Shown piece after piece: positions 54,032 through 62,809 of a stretch of DNA of 64,000 nt. The notes under the pieces are model-generated. The model was not told the DNA's origin. It ran no database searches and worked only from the letters and a program-made list of their open reading frames with translations. The number at the start of each line of letters is the position of its first letter. Positions within the stretch are counted from its first letter, which is position 1. This stretch comes from Tropicimonas sp033101155 (GTDB lineage: Bacteria; Pseudomonadota; Alphaproteobacteria; Rhodobacterales; Rhodobacteraceae): the NCBI RefSeq assembly GCF_033101155.1, contig NZ_JAWMPX010000007.1:124001-188000 (forward strand). Direction: 5' to 3'. A program made the position numbers and the translations under genes.

Positions 54032-55735
54032 ATGATCTCGCGTCGTGATTTTCTGCAGGTTTCGATGGCCGCGGCTTCCATCGTGGGCGGCTCGGGCTTC
54101 GGCAACTGGGCAAGGCTGGCCGCGCAGCAGACGCTGACGCAGGACCAGCTTCTGGACTTCGACACGTTCGGCAATGTGACGCTGATCCATGTCACCGACA
54201 TCCATGCCCAGCTCAAGCCGATCTATTTCCGCGAGCCTGAGATCAATATCGGCGTGGGCGACGCGAACGGCCAGATTCCGCATGTGACCGGCGCCGACTA
54301 TCGCAAGATGTACGGCATCGAGGACGGCTCCCCCTCCGCTTATGCGCTGACCTATAATGACTTCGCTGCCTTGGGTGCGGAATATGGCAAGGTTGGCGGG
54401 CTCGACCGCGTCGCCACTGTCGTCAACTCCATCCGCGCGGCGCGCCCCGATGCGCTGCTGCTCGATGGCGGCGACACATGGCACGGCTCCTATACCTGCT
54501 ATCAGACCGCAGGCCAGGACATGGTCAACGTGATGAACAAGCTGGCCCCGGACGCGATGACTTTCCACTGGGAGTTCACGCTGGGCTCGGACCGGGTGCA
54601 CGAGATCCTCGAGGATCTGCCCTTCGCGGCGCTTGGCCAGAATATCTTCGACAAGGAATGGGAAGAGCCCTCGGAGAATTTCGAGAGCTACAAGATGTTC
54701 GAGCGCGGCGGCACTAAGGTCGCCGTGATCGGGCAGGCCTTCCCCTATATGCCCATCGCCAATCCGGGCTGGATGTTCCCCGAATACTCCTTTGGCATCC
54801 GCGACGAGCGCATGCAGGAGCAGGTCGACGAAGCCCGCGCCGAGGGCGCCGAGCTGATCGTCGTGCTCAGCCATAATGGCTTCGACGTGGACAAGAAGAT
54901 GGCCTCCCGCGTGCAGGGGATCGACGTGATCCTCTCCGGCCACACTCATGACGCCGTGCCCGAGCCGGTGCTGGTTGGCGAGACGATCATCATCGCCTCC
55001 GGCTCCAACGGCAAGTTCGTCTCCCGCGTCGACCTGGACGTGCGCGACGGCAAGATGATGGGCTTCAAGCACAAGCTGATCCCGATCTTCTCCGACGTGA
55101 TCGAGCCCGACGCCGAGATGACCCAGCTCATCGACGAGCAGCGCGAACCTTATCTCGACAAGCTCACCGAAGTGATCGGCCAGCTCGACATGGAGTCGGT
55201 CCTCTATCGGCGCGGCAATTTCAACGGCACCTGGGATGACGTGATCTGCGACGCGCTGATCTCCGAGCGCGAGGCGGATATCGCCATGAGCCCGGGCGTC
55301 CGCTGGGGGCCGTCGATCCTGCCGGGGCAGGACATCACCCGAGAGGATATCTGGAACGTCACTTCGATGACCTATGGCAAGGCGTATCGCTCGGAAATGA
55401 CCGGCGAATTCATCCATGTGATCCTGGAAGACGTGGCCGACAACCTGTTCAACACCGACCCCTATTACCAGCAGGGCGGGGACATGGTCCGCATCGGCGG
55501 CATGGGCTACGACATCGACGTCTCCAAGCCGCAAGGGTCGCGGATCTCCAACATGACGTTGCTCAAGACCGGCGAGCAGATCGACCCCGCCAAGACCTAT
55601 ATTGTCGCGGGCTGGGCGAGCGTGAACGAGGCCACCGAAGGGCCGCAGATCTGGGACGTGGTCGAAAACCACATCAAAGCGCTCGGCACGGTCAGCACCT
55701 CGCAAAACACATCCGTGAAAGTCACCGGAACCTGA
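54032..55735 (+). CDS. soxB: SoxB, thiosulfohydrolase
   Basis: Protein of 567 residues that hydrolyses sulfate from SoxY-bound thiosulfonate with two manganese ions. Tat signal SRRDFLQVSMAAASIVGG. Metal sites: VTDIHAQ (Asp56, His58), LDGGDTWHG (Asp148), HWEFTLG near 179 (SoxB's replacement for the GNHEFD of 5'-nucleotidases), LSHNGFDVD and LSGHTHD near 295. Start ATG 54032 has GGAGG-like sequence GAGGACGG upstream. Separated from soxA by a terminator. Confidence 0.96.
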   Translation: MISRRDFLQVSMAAASIVGGSGFGNWARLAAQQTLTQDQLLDFDTFGNVTLIHVTDIHAQLKPIYFREPEINIGVGDANGQIPHVTGADYRKMYGIEDGSPSAYALTYNDFAALGAEYGKVGGLDRVATVVNSIRAARPDALLLDGGDTWHGSYTCYQTAGQDMVNVMNKLAPDAMTFHWEFTLGSDRVHEILEDLPFAALGQNIFDKEWEEPSENFESYKMFERGGTKVAVIGQAFPYMPIANPGWMFPEYSFGIRDERMQEQVDEARAEGAELIVVLSHNGFDVDKKMASRVQGIDVILSGHTHDAVPEPVLVGETIIIASGSNGKFVSRVDLDVRDGKMMGFKHKLIPIFSDVIEPDAEMTQLIDEQREPYLDKLTEVIGQLDMESVLYRRGNFNGTWDDVICDALISEREADIAMSPGVRWGPSILPGQDITREDIWNVTSMTYGKAYRSEMTGEFIHVILEDVADNLFNTDPYYQQGGDMVRIGGMGYDIDVSKPQGSRISNMTLLKTGEQIDPAKTYIVAGWASVNEATEGPQIWDVVENHIKALGTVSTSQNTSVKVTGT

Positions 55736-55799
55736 ACACAGACACGCGCCGTCGGGACCGCCCGGCGGCCTTCATGACACCAAGGGAGGGACATCTCCG

Positions 55800-57071
55800 A
55801 TGACCACCAAGCAAAAGGGCAATGGCGCCTCGCGTCGCCAGTTCCTGACCGGGGCCGCCGCCGCCGGAGCCGGTGCCGTGGCTGCCGCCACCGCCAAGGC
55901 CGCCGGGCCAGACCCGCTGATCACCGAAATGCAGGATTGGGCCAGCTCCACTGGCGCCGGTGTCGACGCCTCGCCCTACGGGCTGCCGATCGAGTTCGAG
56001 AGCGACGTCGTGCGTCGCAATGTGGAATGGCTGACCGCCGACACGATCTCCTCGATCAACTTCACGCCGATCCACGCGCTGGACGGCACGATCACGCCTC
56101 AGGGCTGCGCTTTCGAGCGTCACCATTCCGGCGCCATCGAGCTGCGCAAGGAAGATTTCCGGCTGATGATCAACGGGTTGGTCGATCAGGAACTGGTCTT
56201 CACCTATGAGGATCTGGAGCGTTTCCCGCGCGAAAACCGCATCTATTTCTGCGAATGCGCCGCGAACTCGGGCATGGAATGGGCCGGCGCCCAGCTCAAC
56301 GGCGCCCAGTTCACCCATGGCATGATCCACAACATGGAATATTCGGGCGTCAGCCTGCGCACGCTGCTGAACGAGGCCGGTGTCAAGCCCGAGGGCAAGT
56401 GGGTCTATGTCGAGGGCGCGGATGCCTCCTCCAATGGCCGCTCGATCCCGATCGAAAAAGCGCTGGACGATTGTCTCGTCGCTTTCAAGGCCAATGGCGA
56501 GGCGCTGCGGATGGAACATGGCTACCCGGCCCGCCTCGTCGTGCCCGGCTGGGAGGGCAATATGTGGGTCAAGTGGCTGCGCCGCTTCGAGGTGACGGAA
56601 GTCGCTGTGGAGAGCCGCGAGGAGACCTCGAAATACACCGACACGCTGGAAGACGGCACGTCGCGGAAATGGACCTGGGAGATGGACGCCAAATCCGTCA
56701 TCACCGCGCCCAGCCCGCAAGCGCCGATCAAGCATGGGTCCGGTCCGCTTGTGATCACCGGTCTGGCCTGGTCCGGTCGCGGCGCGATCACCGGGGTCGA
56801 CGTGACCATCGATGGCGGCAAGACCTGGCAGAAGGCGCGTCTCGGCGCTCCGGGGCAGTCCAAGGCAATGACGCGCTTCTATCTCGATATCGACTGGACC
56901 GGCGAGGAGATGCTCCTGCAAAGCCGTGCCCGCGACGAGACCGGCTATATCCAGCCGACCAAGGACCAGCTGCGCGAGGTGCGCGGGCTGAACTCGATCT
57001 ATCATAATAACGGCATCCAGACCTGGTGGGTCAATGCGAACGGGGAGGCCGAAAATGTCGAAATTTCCTAA
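55800..57071 (+). CDS. soxC: SoxC, molybdopterin sulfur dehydrogenase subunit
   Basis: Protein of 423 residues with Tat signal SRRQFLTGAAAAGAGAVA. The sulfite oxidase fold is clear: YFCECAANSGMEWAGA near 150, with Cys153 the likely molybdenum ligand, HGYPARLVVPGWEGNMWVKW near 240 and the dimerisation domain in the C-terminal third. Together with SoxD it takes six electrons from SoxY-bound sulfane. GGGAGGG precedes ATG 55800. It overlaps soxD by 17 bases. Confidence 0.95.
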   Translation: MTTKQKGNGASRRQFLTGAAAAGAGAVAAATAKAAGPDPLITEMQDWASSTGAGVDASPYGLPIEFESDVVRRNVEWLTADTISSINFTPIHALDGTITPQGCAFERHHSGAIELRKEDFRLMINGLVDQELVFTYEDLERFPRENRIYFCECAANSGMEWAGAQLNGAQFTHGMIHNMEYSGVSLRTLLNEAGVKPEGKWVYVEGADASSNGRSIPIEKALDDCLVAFKANGEALRMEHGYPARLVVPGWEGNMWVKWLRRFEVTEVAVESREETSKYTDTLEDGTSRKWTWEMDAKSVITAPSPQAPIKHGSGPLVITGLAWSGRGAITGVDVTIDGGKTWQKARLGAPGQSKAMTRFYLDIDWTGEEMLLQSRARDETGYIQPTKDQLREVRGLNSIYHNNGIQTWWVNANGEAENVEIS

Positions 57072-58470
57072 TCAACTGGCCCTTGTGAGCGTGGTCGGCG
57101 TTTCCGCCATCGCGCTGTCGGTTGGCCTGTCAGAACGCGCCGCCCACAAGGCGGAAATGGCCGCGCATGACGCCGAAATGGCCGCTGCCCAACACGACAC
57201 GGCGAGCGCTGAGAGCGTGGCAGAGCCTGTCGCGGAAGAGGCCGCAGAAGAGGTCGCGGAGGCTGCGGACCCTGCCGAGGACGCCACCGAACTGGCCGAT
57301 TCCGGCACGATGGAGACCGAAGAGGCGCCTGTCGCCGAAGCCGCCACGGCCGCGGCCGTGACCGCCGCCGCCGTGGACGGTGCCACCGATACGCTGGACG
57401 GCGCTGGCGACACTGACACGATGGCCGGCGACGACACCGCCGCGCCGATGGGCAAGTTTGGCCTTGGCCGTCCGGCGCTGCCCGAGGAGGTCGCCGCCTG
57501 GAATATCGACATCCTGCCCGACGGTACCGGCCTGCCCGAGGGCGAGGGCGATGTCTGGACCGGCGAGGAGGTCTTTGCCGACAATTGCGCCGTCTGCCAT
57601 GGCGATTTCGCAGAGGGCGTCGACAACTGGCCCAAGCTGGCCGGCGGCATGGACACGCTCGATCACGAGGACCCGCTGAAGACGGTCGGTTCTTACTGGC
57701 CCTATCTCTCGACGGCGTTCGACTATGTCCGCCGCTCCATGCCCTTCGGCGCCGCGCAGACCATGTCGGATGACGATGTCTATGCCATCGTGGCCTATAT
57801 GCTCTATTCGAACGATCTCGTGGACGATGATTTCGTGCTGTCGAAGGAGACTTTCCTCGATGTCGAGATGCCCAATGCCGGCGGATTCATCATCGACGAC
57901 CGGGCCGAGACCGAGCTGCCGCTCTTCAGCCAGGAGCCTTGCATGGAGAATTGCAAGGAAACGGTCGAGATCACCAAGCATGTGCTGTTCAAGGATCCAA
58001 TCCCGGTAGAGGAAGGCGACGAGGAGGCCGCTGCCGAGGAAGCTCCGGCGGCGGAAGCGACGGAAGTTGCCGCCGCTGCGCCTGCTGACGCAGCGCCAGC
58101 CGAGGCCCCTGCAGCCGCCGAGGAGGCAGCCCCCGCAGAGGAGGCCGTCGATCCCGAACTGGTCGCCGCCGGCGAGAAGGTCTTCAAGAAGTGCAAGGCC
58201 TGTCACCAGGTCGGAGAGGGCGCCAAGAACAAGGTTGGCCCGATCCTCAACGGCGTGATCGGCCGCTCGGCCGGCACCGGCGCGGACTTCAAATATTCCA
58301 AGGTCATGGTCGAAGCCGGCAGCGGCGGCATGGTCTGGGATGAGGAAACCCTCGCGGCCTATCTCGAAGCGCCGAAAAAATTCCTCAAGGGCAATAAGAT
58401 GGCCTTTGCCGGCCTCAAGAAGGAGGCCGATACTGCCGCGATCATCGCCTTCCTGAAGGCTCATCCGTAA
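57055..58470 (+). CDS. soxD: SoxD, diheme cytochrome subunit with acidic inserts
   Basis: Protein of 471 residues, longer than the usual of about 380-400. An N-terminal hydrophobic segment (LALVSVVGVSAIALSVGL) is followed by about 100 residues rich in Ala/Glu/Val. The first cytochrome c domain has CAVCH at 178-182; a CMENC pair lies near 296; a second Ala/Glu/Pro-rich linker of about 50 residues (318-366) precedes a second c domain with CKACH at 380-384. Partner of SoxC. No cleavage site is obvious, so it may be membrane-anchored. The stop overlaps the soxE ATG by one base. Confidence 0.94.
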   Translation: MSKFPNQLALVSVVGVSAIALSVGLSERAAHKAEMAAHDAEMAAAQHDTASAESVAEPVAEEAAEEVAEAADPAEDATELADSGTMETEEAPVAEAATAAAVTAAAVDGATDTLDGAGDTDTMAGDDTAAPMGKFGLGRPALPEEVAAWNIDILPDGTGLPEGEGDVWTGEEVFADNCAVCHGDFAEGVDNWPKLAGGMDTLDHEDPLKTVGSYWPYLSTAFDYVRRSMPFGAAQTMSDDDVYAIVAYMLYSNDLVDDDFVLSKETFLDVEMPNAGGFIIDDRAETELPLFSQEPCMENCKETVEITKHVLFKDPIPVEEGDEEAAAEEAPAAEATEVAAAAPADAAPAEAPAAAEEAAPAEEAVDPELVAAGEKVFKKCKACHQVGEGAKNKVGPILNGVIGRSAGTGADFKYSKVMVEAGSGGMVWDEETLAAYLEAPKKFLKGNKMAFAGLKKEADTAAIIAFLKAHP

Positions 58471-59180
58471 TGGACGCGCCGCGATATCTCGCGGCGCTGG
58501 CCGCGATCCTGCTTGCTCCGATACCTGTCGGGGCAAGCGAATTTGGTGATGTGGAGCGGGGCGCGGAGTTCTGGAAACAGTGCCGGACCTGCCATCGCAT
58601 CGGCCCGAATGCGTCCAACAAGGTCGGGCCCAATCTCAATTTCATCTTCGGACGGGTCTTTGGCGCGGCCGAGGGCTATCGCTATTCCAAGGCGATGAAG
58701 GCTGCGGGCGGGGAAGGGCGTGTCTGGGATCTTGACCAGCTCGACGCCTATATCACCGACCCACGCAGTTTCCTCAAAGGCACCAAGATGACCTTCAGGG
58801 GCATCAAGGATCCCCAGGAGCGCGCCGATGTGCTCGCCTGGCTGCGCGAGAACTCGGACAATCCGCAGGACATCCCCGAAGCCGCGCCAACCGCCATCGG
58901 CACCGATCACAGCGTCGATCCGGAGATCCTCTCCATTGTCGGTGACCCGGAATATGGCGAATATCTTTCGTCGGAATGCCTGACCTGCCACCGCGCCGAT
59001 GGCGAGACGGATGGCATCCCCTCGGTCACCGGCTGGCCGGAAGAGGACTTCGTCATCGCCATGCATGCTTACAAGGAAAAGGTCCGTGAGCACCCGGTCA
59101 TGCAGATGATGGCCGGCCGGCTCAACAACGAAGAGATCGCCGCCGTCGCCTCCTATTTCAAGGCGCTCGGCCAAGAATAA
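58470..59180 (+). CDS. soxE: SoxE, diheme cytochrome c subunit of flavocytochrome c
   Basis: Protein of 236 residues with signal peptide RYLAALAAILLAPIPVGAS. Heme sites CRTCH at 38-42 and CLTCH at 170-174. It partners SoxF in flavocytochrome c (sulfide dehydrogenase-type). Its N-terminal domain resembles the C-terminal domain of SoxD (KVGPNLNFIFGR, FRYSKAMKAAG-like). ATG 58470 shares a base with the soxD stop. Confidence 0.93.
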   Translation: MDAPRYLAALAAILLAPIPVGASEFGDVERGAEFWKQCRTCHRIGPNASNKVGPNLNFIFGRVFGAAEGYRYSKAMKAAGGEGRVWDLDQLDAYITDPRSFLKGTKMTFRGIKDPQERADVLAWLRENSDNPQDIPEAAPTAIGTDHSVDPEILSIVGDPEYGEYLSSECLTCHRADGETDGIPSVTGWPEEDFVIAMHAYKEKVREHPVMQMMAGRLNNEEIAAVASYFKALGQE

Positions 59181-59244
59181 GACCCGGATAACGGGCTAAG
59201 CCTGCCGGCTATCGAGCCGGAACAATGCAAGGGAGGACACGATT

Positions 59245-60513
59245 ATGAAACTCAACAGACGCCTGTTTCTTGGCAGTTCCGCCGCGCTGACGGCTTCGCT
59301 TGCCGCGCCCACGGTCTGGGGCGACAATCACGGCAAGCCGAAGGTCGTCGTGATCGGCGGCGGGGCAGGGGGCGCGACCCTCGCCCGCTACCTGGCCAAG
59401 GACAGCAAGGGCGGCATCGATGTCACTCTGGTCGAGCCGACCCGGACCTATTACACCTGCTTCTTCTCCAATCTCTATATCGCCGGCTTCCGCGACCTCG
59501 CCTCCATCGGCCACAGCTATGGCAAGCTTGCCTCCGACTATGGCATCAATGTCATCCATGAATTCGCCACCGGCATCGACCGTGACGCGAAAGAGGTCTC
59601 GCTCTCCGGCGGCGCCAAGCTGCCTTATGACCGGCTCGTCCTCGCGCCCGGCATCGATTTCGTCGACGGCGCGGTTCCCGGCTGGGATGTCACGTCGCAG
59701 AACGCCATGCCCCATGCCTACAAGGGCGGCTCGCAGACCGAACTGCTGAAAAAGCAGCTCGAAGCCATGCCCGAGGGCGGCCTGTTCTGCATGGTCGCGC
59801 CGCCGAACCCGTTCCGCTGCCCGCCGGGCCCCTATGAGCGGATCTCGATGATCGCGCATAAGCTCTCGGAGGTGAATCCGACCGCCAAGATCCTCATCGC
59901 CGACCCGAAGGAGAAATTCTCCAAGCAGGCGCTGTTCGAGGAAGGCTGGGAGGCGCATTACGGTGGCATGGTCGAGCGGCTCGGTCCCGATTTCGGCGGC
60001 GGGAATGTCACGGTCAACCCGGCAGAGATGACGGTTGATATCGATGGTGACGTCAACAAGGTCGATGTCTGCAACGTGATCCCGGCGCAGAAGGCCGGCA
60101 AGATCTGCGAGATGGCGGGCGTGACCGAGGGCAACTGGGCGCCGGTCGTCCCGGCGACGATGCAGAGCCGGATCGACGAGAATATCCACGTTCTCGGGGA
60201 TGCCACCAACCAGGGCGACATGCCGAAATCGGGCTTTGCCGCCAATAGCCAGGCCAAGGTCGCCGCGATGGCGATCCGGGGCGCGCTGACCGGCTCCAAG
60301 GTTTTCCCGGCCAAGTTCACCAATACCTGCTGGTCGCTGATCTCGACGGAGAATGGCGTCAAGGTCGGCGCGACCTATGAGGCGACCGAGGAGAAAATCG
60401 CCAAGGTGGACGGGTTCATCTCCCAGACGGGCGAAGATGCGGAGCTGCGCAAGACGACCTTTGAGGAATCCGTTGGCTGGTATTCAGGGATCACGGCCGA
60501 CATGTTCGGCTGA
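59245..60513 (+). CDS. soxF: SoxF, FAD subunit of flavocytochrome c
   Basis: Flavoprotein of 422 residues with Tat-like signal NRRLFLGSSAALTASLAAP. The FAD motif VVVIGGGAGGATLARYLAK is at residues 34-52. Redox Cys are Cys72 (YYTCFFSN) and a second near the C-terminus (NTCWSLIS), matching the disulfide of sulfide dehydrogenases. In Paracoccus SoxF helps reactivate SoxYZ. GGGAGG precedes ATG 59245. Confidence 0.94.
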   Translation: MKLNRRLFLGSSAALTASLAAPTVWGDNHGKPKVVVIGGGAGGATLARYLAKDSKGGIDVTLVEPTRTYYTCFFSNLYIAGFRDLASIGHSYGKLASDYGINVIHEFATGIDRDAKEVSLSGGAKLPYDRLVLAPGIDFVDGAVPGWDVTSQNAMPHAYKGGSQTELLKKQLEAMPEGGLFCMVAPPNPFRCPPGPYERISMIAHKLSEVNPTAKILIADPKEKFSKQALFEEGWEAHYGGMVERLGPDFGGGNVTVNPAEMTVDIDGDVNKVDVCNVIPAQKAGKICEMAGVTEGNWAPVVPATMQSRIDENIHVLGDATNQGDMPKSGFAANSQAKVAAMAIRGALTGSKVFPAKFTNTCWSLISTENGVKVGATYEATEEKIAKVDGFISQTGEDAELRKTTFEESVGWYSGITADMFG

Positions 60514-60591
60514 TCGACCGGGCGAAAAGACAGGCGGGGGCGGTGCGTCGCCCCCGTGACCCAAAACAGACCCATCGGGGAGGACCCAATC

Positions 60592-61020
60592 ATGAAGACT
60601 ATTCTTGCCGCTGCCGCGATAGCCGTTGCGCTGCCTGCCGCCGCCGAGGAGGCCGTACTTTATGACTTTGACGGCGATTTTGACGATGCGACCTTCGCCG
60701 TTGAGAGCGCGATTGTCGGGCAGGGGCTGGTGATCGACTATGTCAGCCATACTGGCGAGATGCTCAACCGCACTGGCGCGGATGTCGGCTCCGATGTGAA
60801 GATCTTTGACGCCGCCGATATCTTCCTCTTCTGCTCGGCAAAGGTCTCGCGGGCGGTGATGGAGGCGGACCCGATGAATATCGTCCATTGCCCCTACAAC
60901 ATCTTTGTCACGGATGCGGGCGGCACAGTCCAGGTCGGCCACCGTGTCTATCCCGATGGACCGATGCAACAGGTGCAGGAGCTGCTGGCCGGGATCGCAC
61001 AGGAAGCGGTCGGGAACTAG
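60592..61020 (+). CDS. Secreted DUF302 protein closing the sox operon
   Basis: Protein of 142 residues with a signal peptide (KTILAAAAIAVALPAAA). The mature part is a DUF302 domain (VESAIVGQGLVIDYVSHTGEM, MEADPMNIVHCPYNIFV, VQVGHRVYPDG). Two Cys, one in FCSAK and one in HCPY, could form a redox pair or bind a ligand. GGGGAGG precedes ATG 60592. It lies 78 bases after soxF and a terminator follows at 61127, so it seems to be part of the sox unit. The family's function is unknown. Confidence 0.88.
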   Translation: MKTILAAAAIAVALPAAAEEAVLYDFDGDFDDATFAVESAIVGQGLVIDYVSHTGEMLNRTGADVGSDVKIFDAADIFLFCSAKVSRAVMEADPMNIVHCPYNIFVTDAGGTVQVGHRVYPDGPMQQVQELLAGIAQEAVGN

Positions 61021-61106
61021 GCGGACCCTATTGAGACAGCGTCTTCGGAGACGTGTCCGGGAATGCTTGGCGGGGCCCTGGGGGGAGCGCCGCTTCGCCC
61101 GGTAAC

Positions 61107-61154
61107 GAGCCGAAGGCGCCGGGCGAGCGCCAGGCCGCTCCTGCGGTCTGGCGC
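61107..61154 (+). repeat. Dispersed palindromic repeat, copy D
   Basis: Begins GAGCCGAAGGCGCCG, as in copy B, and ends with the terminator stem GCGGTCTGGCGC. This copy seems to supply the operon's terminator. Confidence 0.6.
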
Positions 61155-61158
61155 TTTT
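61127..61158 (+). terminator. Rho-independent terminator of the sox operon
   Basis: GCGCCAGGCCGC and GCGGTCTGGCGC form a 12-bp stem (one G-T pair) with loop TCCT, followed by TTTT. It lies 107 bases after the DUF302 stop and coincides with repeat copy D. Confidence 0.8.
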
Positions 61159-61284
61159 CCATCAGCGCGCATCACTCCGGTCCATTTCGGATCTGGCTGG
61201 CGCAATGCGCGACCTGTGGAGGTTAGCGCCGCGTGCGCGCACGGTCTGGCACCCACCCGGCTCCCGAAGCACAGGCAAACACTC

Positions 61285-62550
61285 TTAGACCGCGTCTGTC
61301 CCCAGAAACTCCGAGATCCGGCGCCGCACCAGCTCGATATGCAGCCGCGCATCATAGGCCCCGCTGCGGAAGGGCGGCGGCAAGCGCATCGTGGCAAGCT
61401 GGCGATCGATCCTTGCGAGCCGCTTTTCCAGCCCCCGCAACGCCTCTGCGTCAAGCTCCTCCGTGAGGTCCAGTTCGATCTTCCGGATCTCGGCGTAGTG
61501 GCGCCAGACCCGACGATGCATCGTCCAGCGATAGAGTACCGGGAGCACCTGGAAAGCCGGGATCACCAGGAAGATGAGCGGCAGCAGGATCAGCAGCACC
61601 CGCCGGATCTGGGCCGCGATCCAGTAGGGCAGCCAGTCATGAAAAGCGCTCTGTCCCTCGATCAGGAGCTTGAGCGCGCCGGCGTCGATCGGCATGTCAA
61701 CGGCTTCGGTGGTAGGGAACTGGCCCTGCTGTGCAAAAATCCCGTTCTCGCCATGGATCTCGCGCGCCGCCAGCACGAGGCGGTCGACAATTGCCGGGTG
61801 CAAGTCCTCGACGGCCACCAGCCGCGCCAGCAGCGTCACCGTCGGCATGGCCGCACGGGGGATGACGGGGCCAAGCGAGATCGCCCCCGACGGGATCGTG
61901 GCGACGCGGCTGAACGGAAGGCGAAGCGAGATCGCGTCGGTATGACTGAGCCGCAGCAGGTCGACAGTTTCGGAGGCATAGAGCGGTTTGAGATACTCGG
62001 CGCCCACGGGCGCCACGAAGATCGCCACGTCCAGCGCACCGGCCAGCAGCGCCGTTCCTGCCGCCTCGCCACCAAGATCGGAAAGCTCGTTTCGGTCGGC
62101 CACGCCGAGTCTGGTCAGCAGTTCGTCCACGGCCACGCGTGTGCCCGAGCCCGCCCCCCCACGCGCGATCCTCAAGCCGTCCCAGAGGCTGGGATTGGCC
62201 GGCACGCTGCTGTTCTTATTGACAAAGACCAAGATTGGTTCGACCAGCACCGTTCCGAGTGCGTTGATTGGCAGGCCCTCGGCGGGAATGCCGCCCTGCA
62301 ACAGGCCGACATCAACGTCATCCGTCGCGAGCAACCCGAGATTCTCCACCGAGCCGGCTGTCTCGACAATTTCCACCGTGATCCCGTCCCGCGCCAGGAT
62401 CTCCTGGTATTGCTCGGCAATGTTCCAGTAGCCGCCATCCCGCCCGCCGGCGGCGAAACGGATTTGGTCTGGCGGTGGCAGGTCCCGCAGCAGGTAGGCC
62501 GCCAGGGCCAGCAGCAGGCCGATGGCCAGGATCACGGATGAAAGACGCAT
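61285..62550 (-). CDS. TAXI-type solute-binding protein with C-terminal membrane and coiled-coil part
   Basis: Protein of 421 residues. An N-terminal anchor (LSSVILAIGLLLALAAYLL) is followed by a TAXI-family binding domain (FAAGGRDGGYWNIAEQYQEIL, DVDVGLLQGG, IARGGAGSGTRVAVDELL). Near residue 330 a long hydrophobic stretch (VLLILLPLIFLVIPAFQVL) probably crosses the membrane, followed by a charged helix likely to form a coiled coil inside the cell. No TRAP permease genes lie nearby. ATG 62550 has a GGGGGG ribosome-like site. Confidence 0.88.
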   Translation of the reverse strand: MRLSSVILAIGLLLALAAYLLRDLPPPDQIRFAAGGRDGGYWNIAEQYQEILARDGITVEIVETAGSVENLGLLATDDVDVGLLQGGIPAEGLPINALGTVLVEPILVFVNKNSSVPANPSLWDGLRIARGGAGSGTRVAVDELLTRLGVADRNELSDLGGEAAGTALLAGALDVAIFVAPVGAEYLKPLYASETVDLLRLSHTDAISLRLPFSRVATIPSGAISLGPVIPRAAMPTVTLLARLVAVEDLHPAIVDRLVLAAREIHGENGIFAQQGQFPTTEAVDMPIDAGALKLLIEGQSAFHDWLPYWIAAQIRRVLLILLPLIFLVIPAFQVLPVLYRWTMHRRVWRHYAEIRKIELDLTEELDAEALRGLEKRLARIDRQLATMRLPPPFRSGAYDARLHIELVRRRISEFLGTDAV

Positions 62551-62737
62551 TTGCCCCCCGGATTCGTGCGCTCCTCGACCCTGCCACAGCCGCGCCGGGC
62601 TTTCCAATCGGGCAAATCGTATCTTGACGTCGCGCAGCGATTGGCGCATCACGCCGCCATGACCCGTGACTCCGCCTCCCGATTTTATTGGCCGCGTTCC
62701 ATATAGGAGCGGCCGGACGGATTCACCCAGACCGAAG

Positions 62738-62765
62738 GCCGCCACGGGCGGCTTTCTTGTTTCTC
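62738..62765 (+). terminator. Terminator-like hairpin in a divergent gap
   Basis: GCCGCC and GGCGGC form a perfect 6-bp stem with loop ACG, followed by TTTCTTGTTTCT. The nearest rightward gene starts downstream (62810), and none ends upstream, so it could end a small RNA or a leader. Confidence 0.45.
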
Positions 62766-62809
62766 ACACAGCTTCTCGTGGCGGTTCGCCAATGACAGGA
62801 GCTTGAGAC

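Noticed and set aside
52964..55705. Very long open frame on the minus strand (over 900 codons) across soxA and soxB
   Set aside because: Antisense shadow of soxA/soxB: the plus strand has intact heme, Tat and metal motifs and ribosome sites. The minus frame crosses the soxA-soxB terminator and has no recognisable domain; GC-rich genes commonly leave such frames open.
57160..57420. Ala/Glu-rich stretch in soxD as a tandem DNA repeat
   Set aside because: Composition is repetitive in amino acids but the codons do not form a regular repeat unit.
57130..58536. Minus-strand frame of 468 codons opposite soxD
   Set aside because: Antisense to the heme-containing SoxD frame; its apparent Gly/Arg-rich protein comes from the Ala/Glu-coding inserts.
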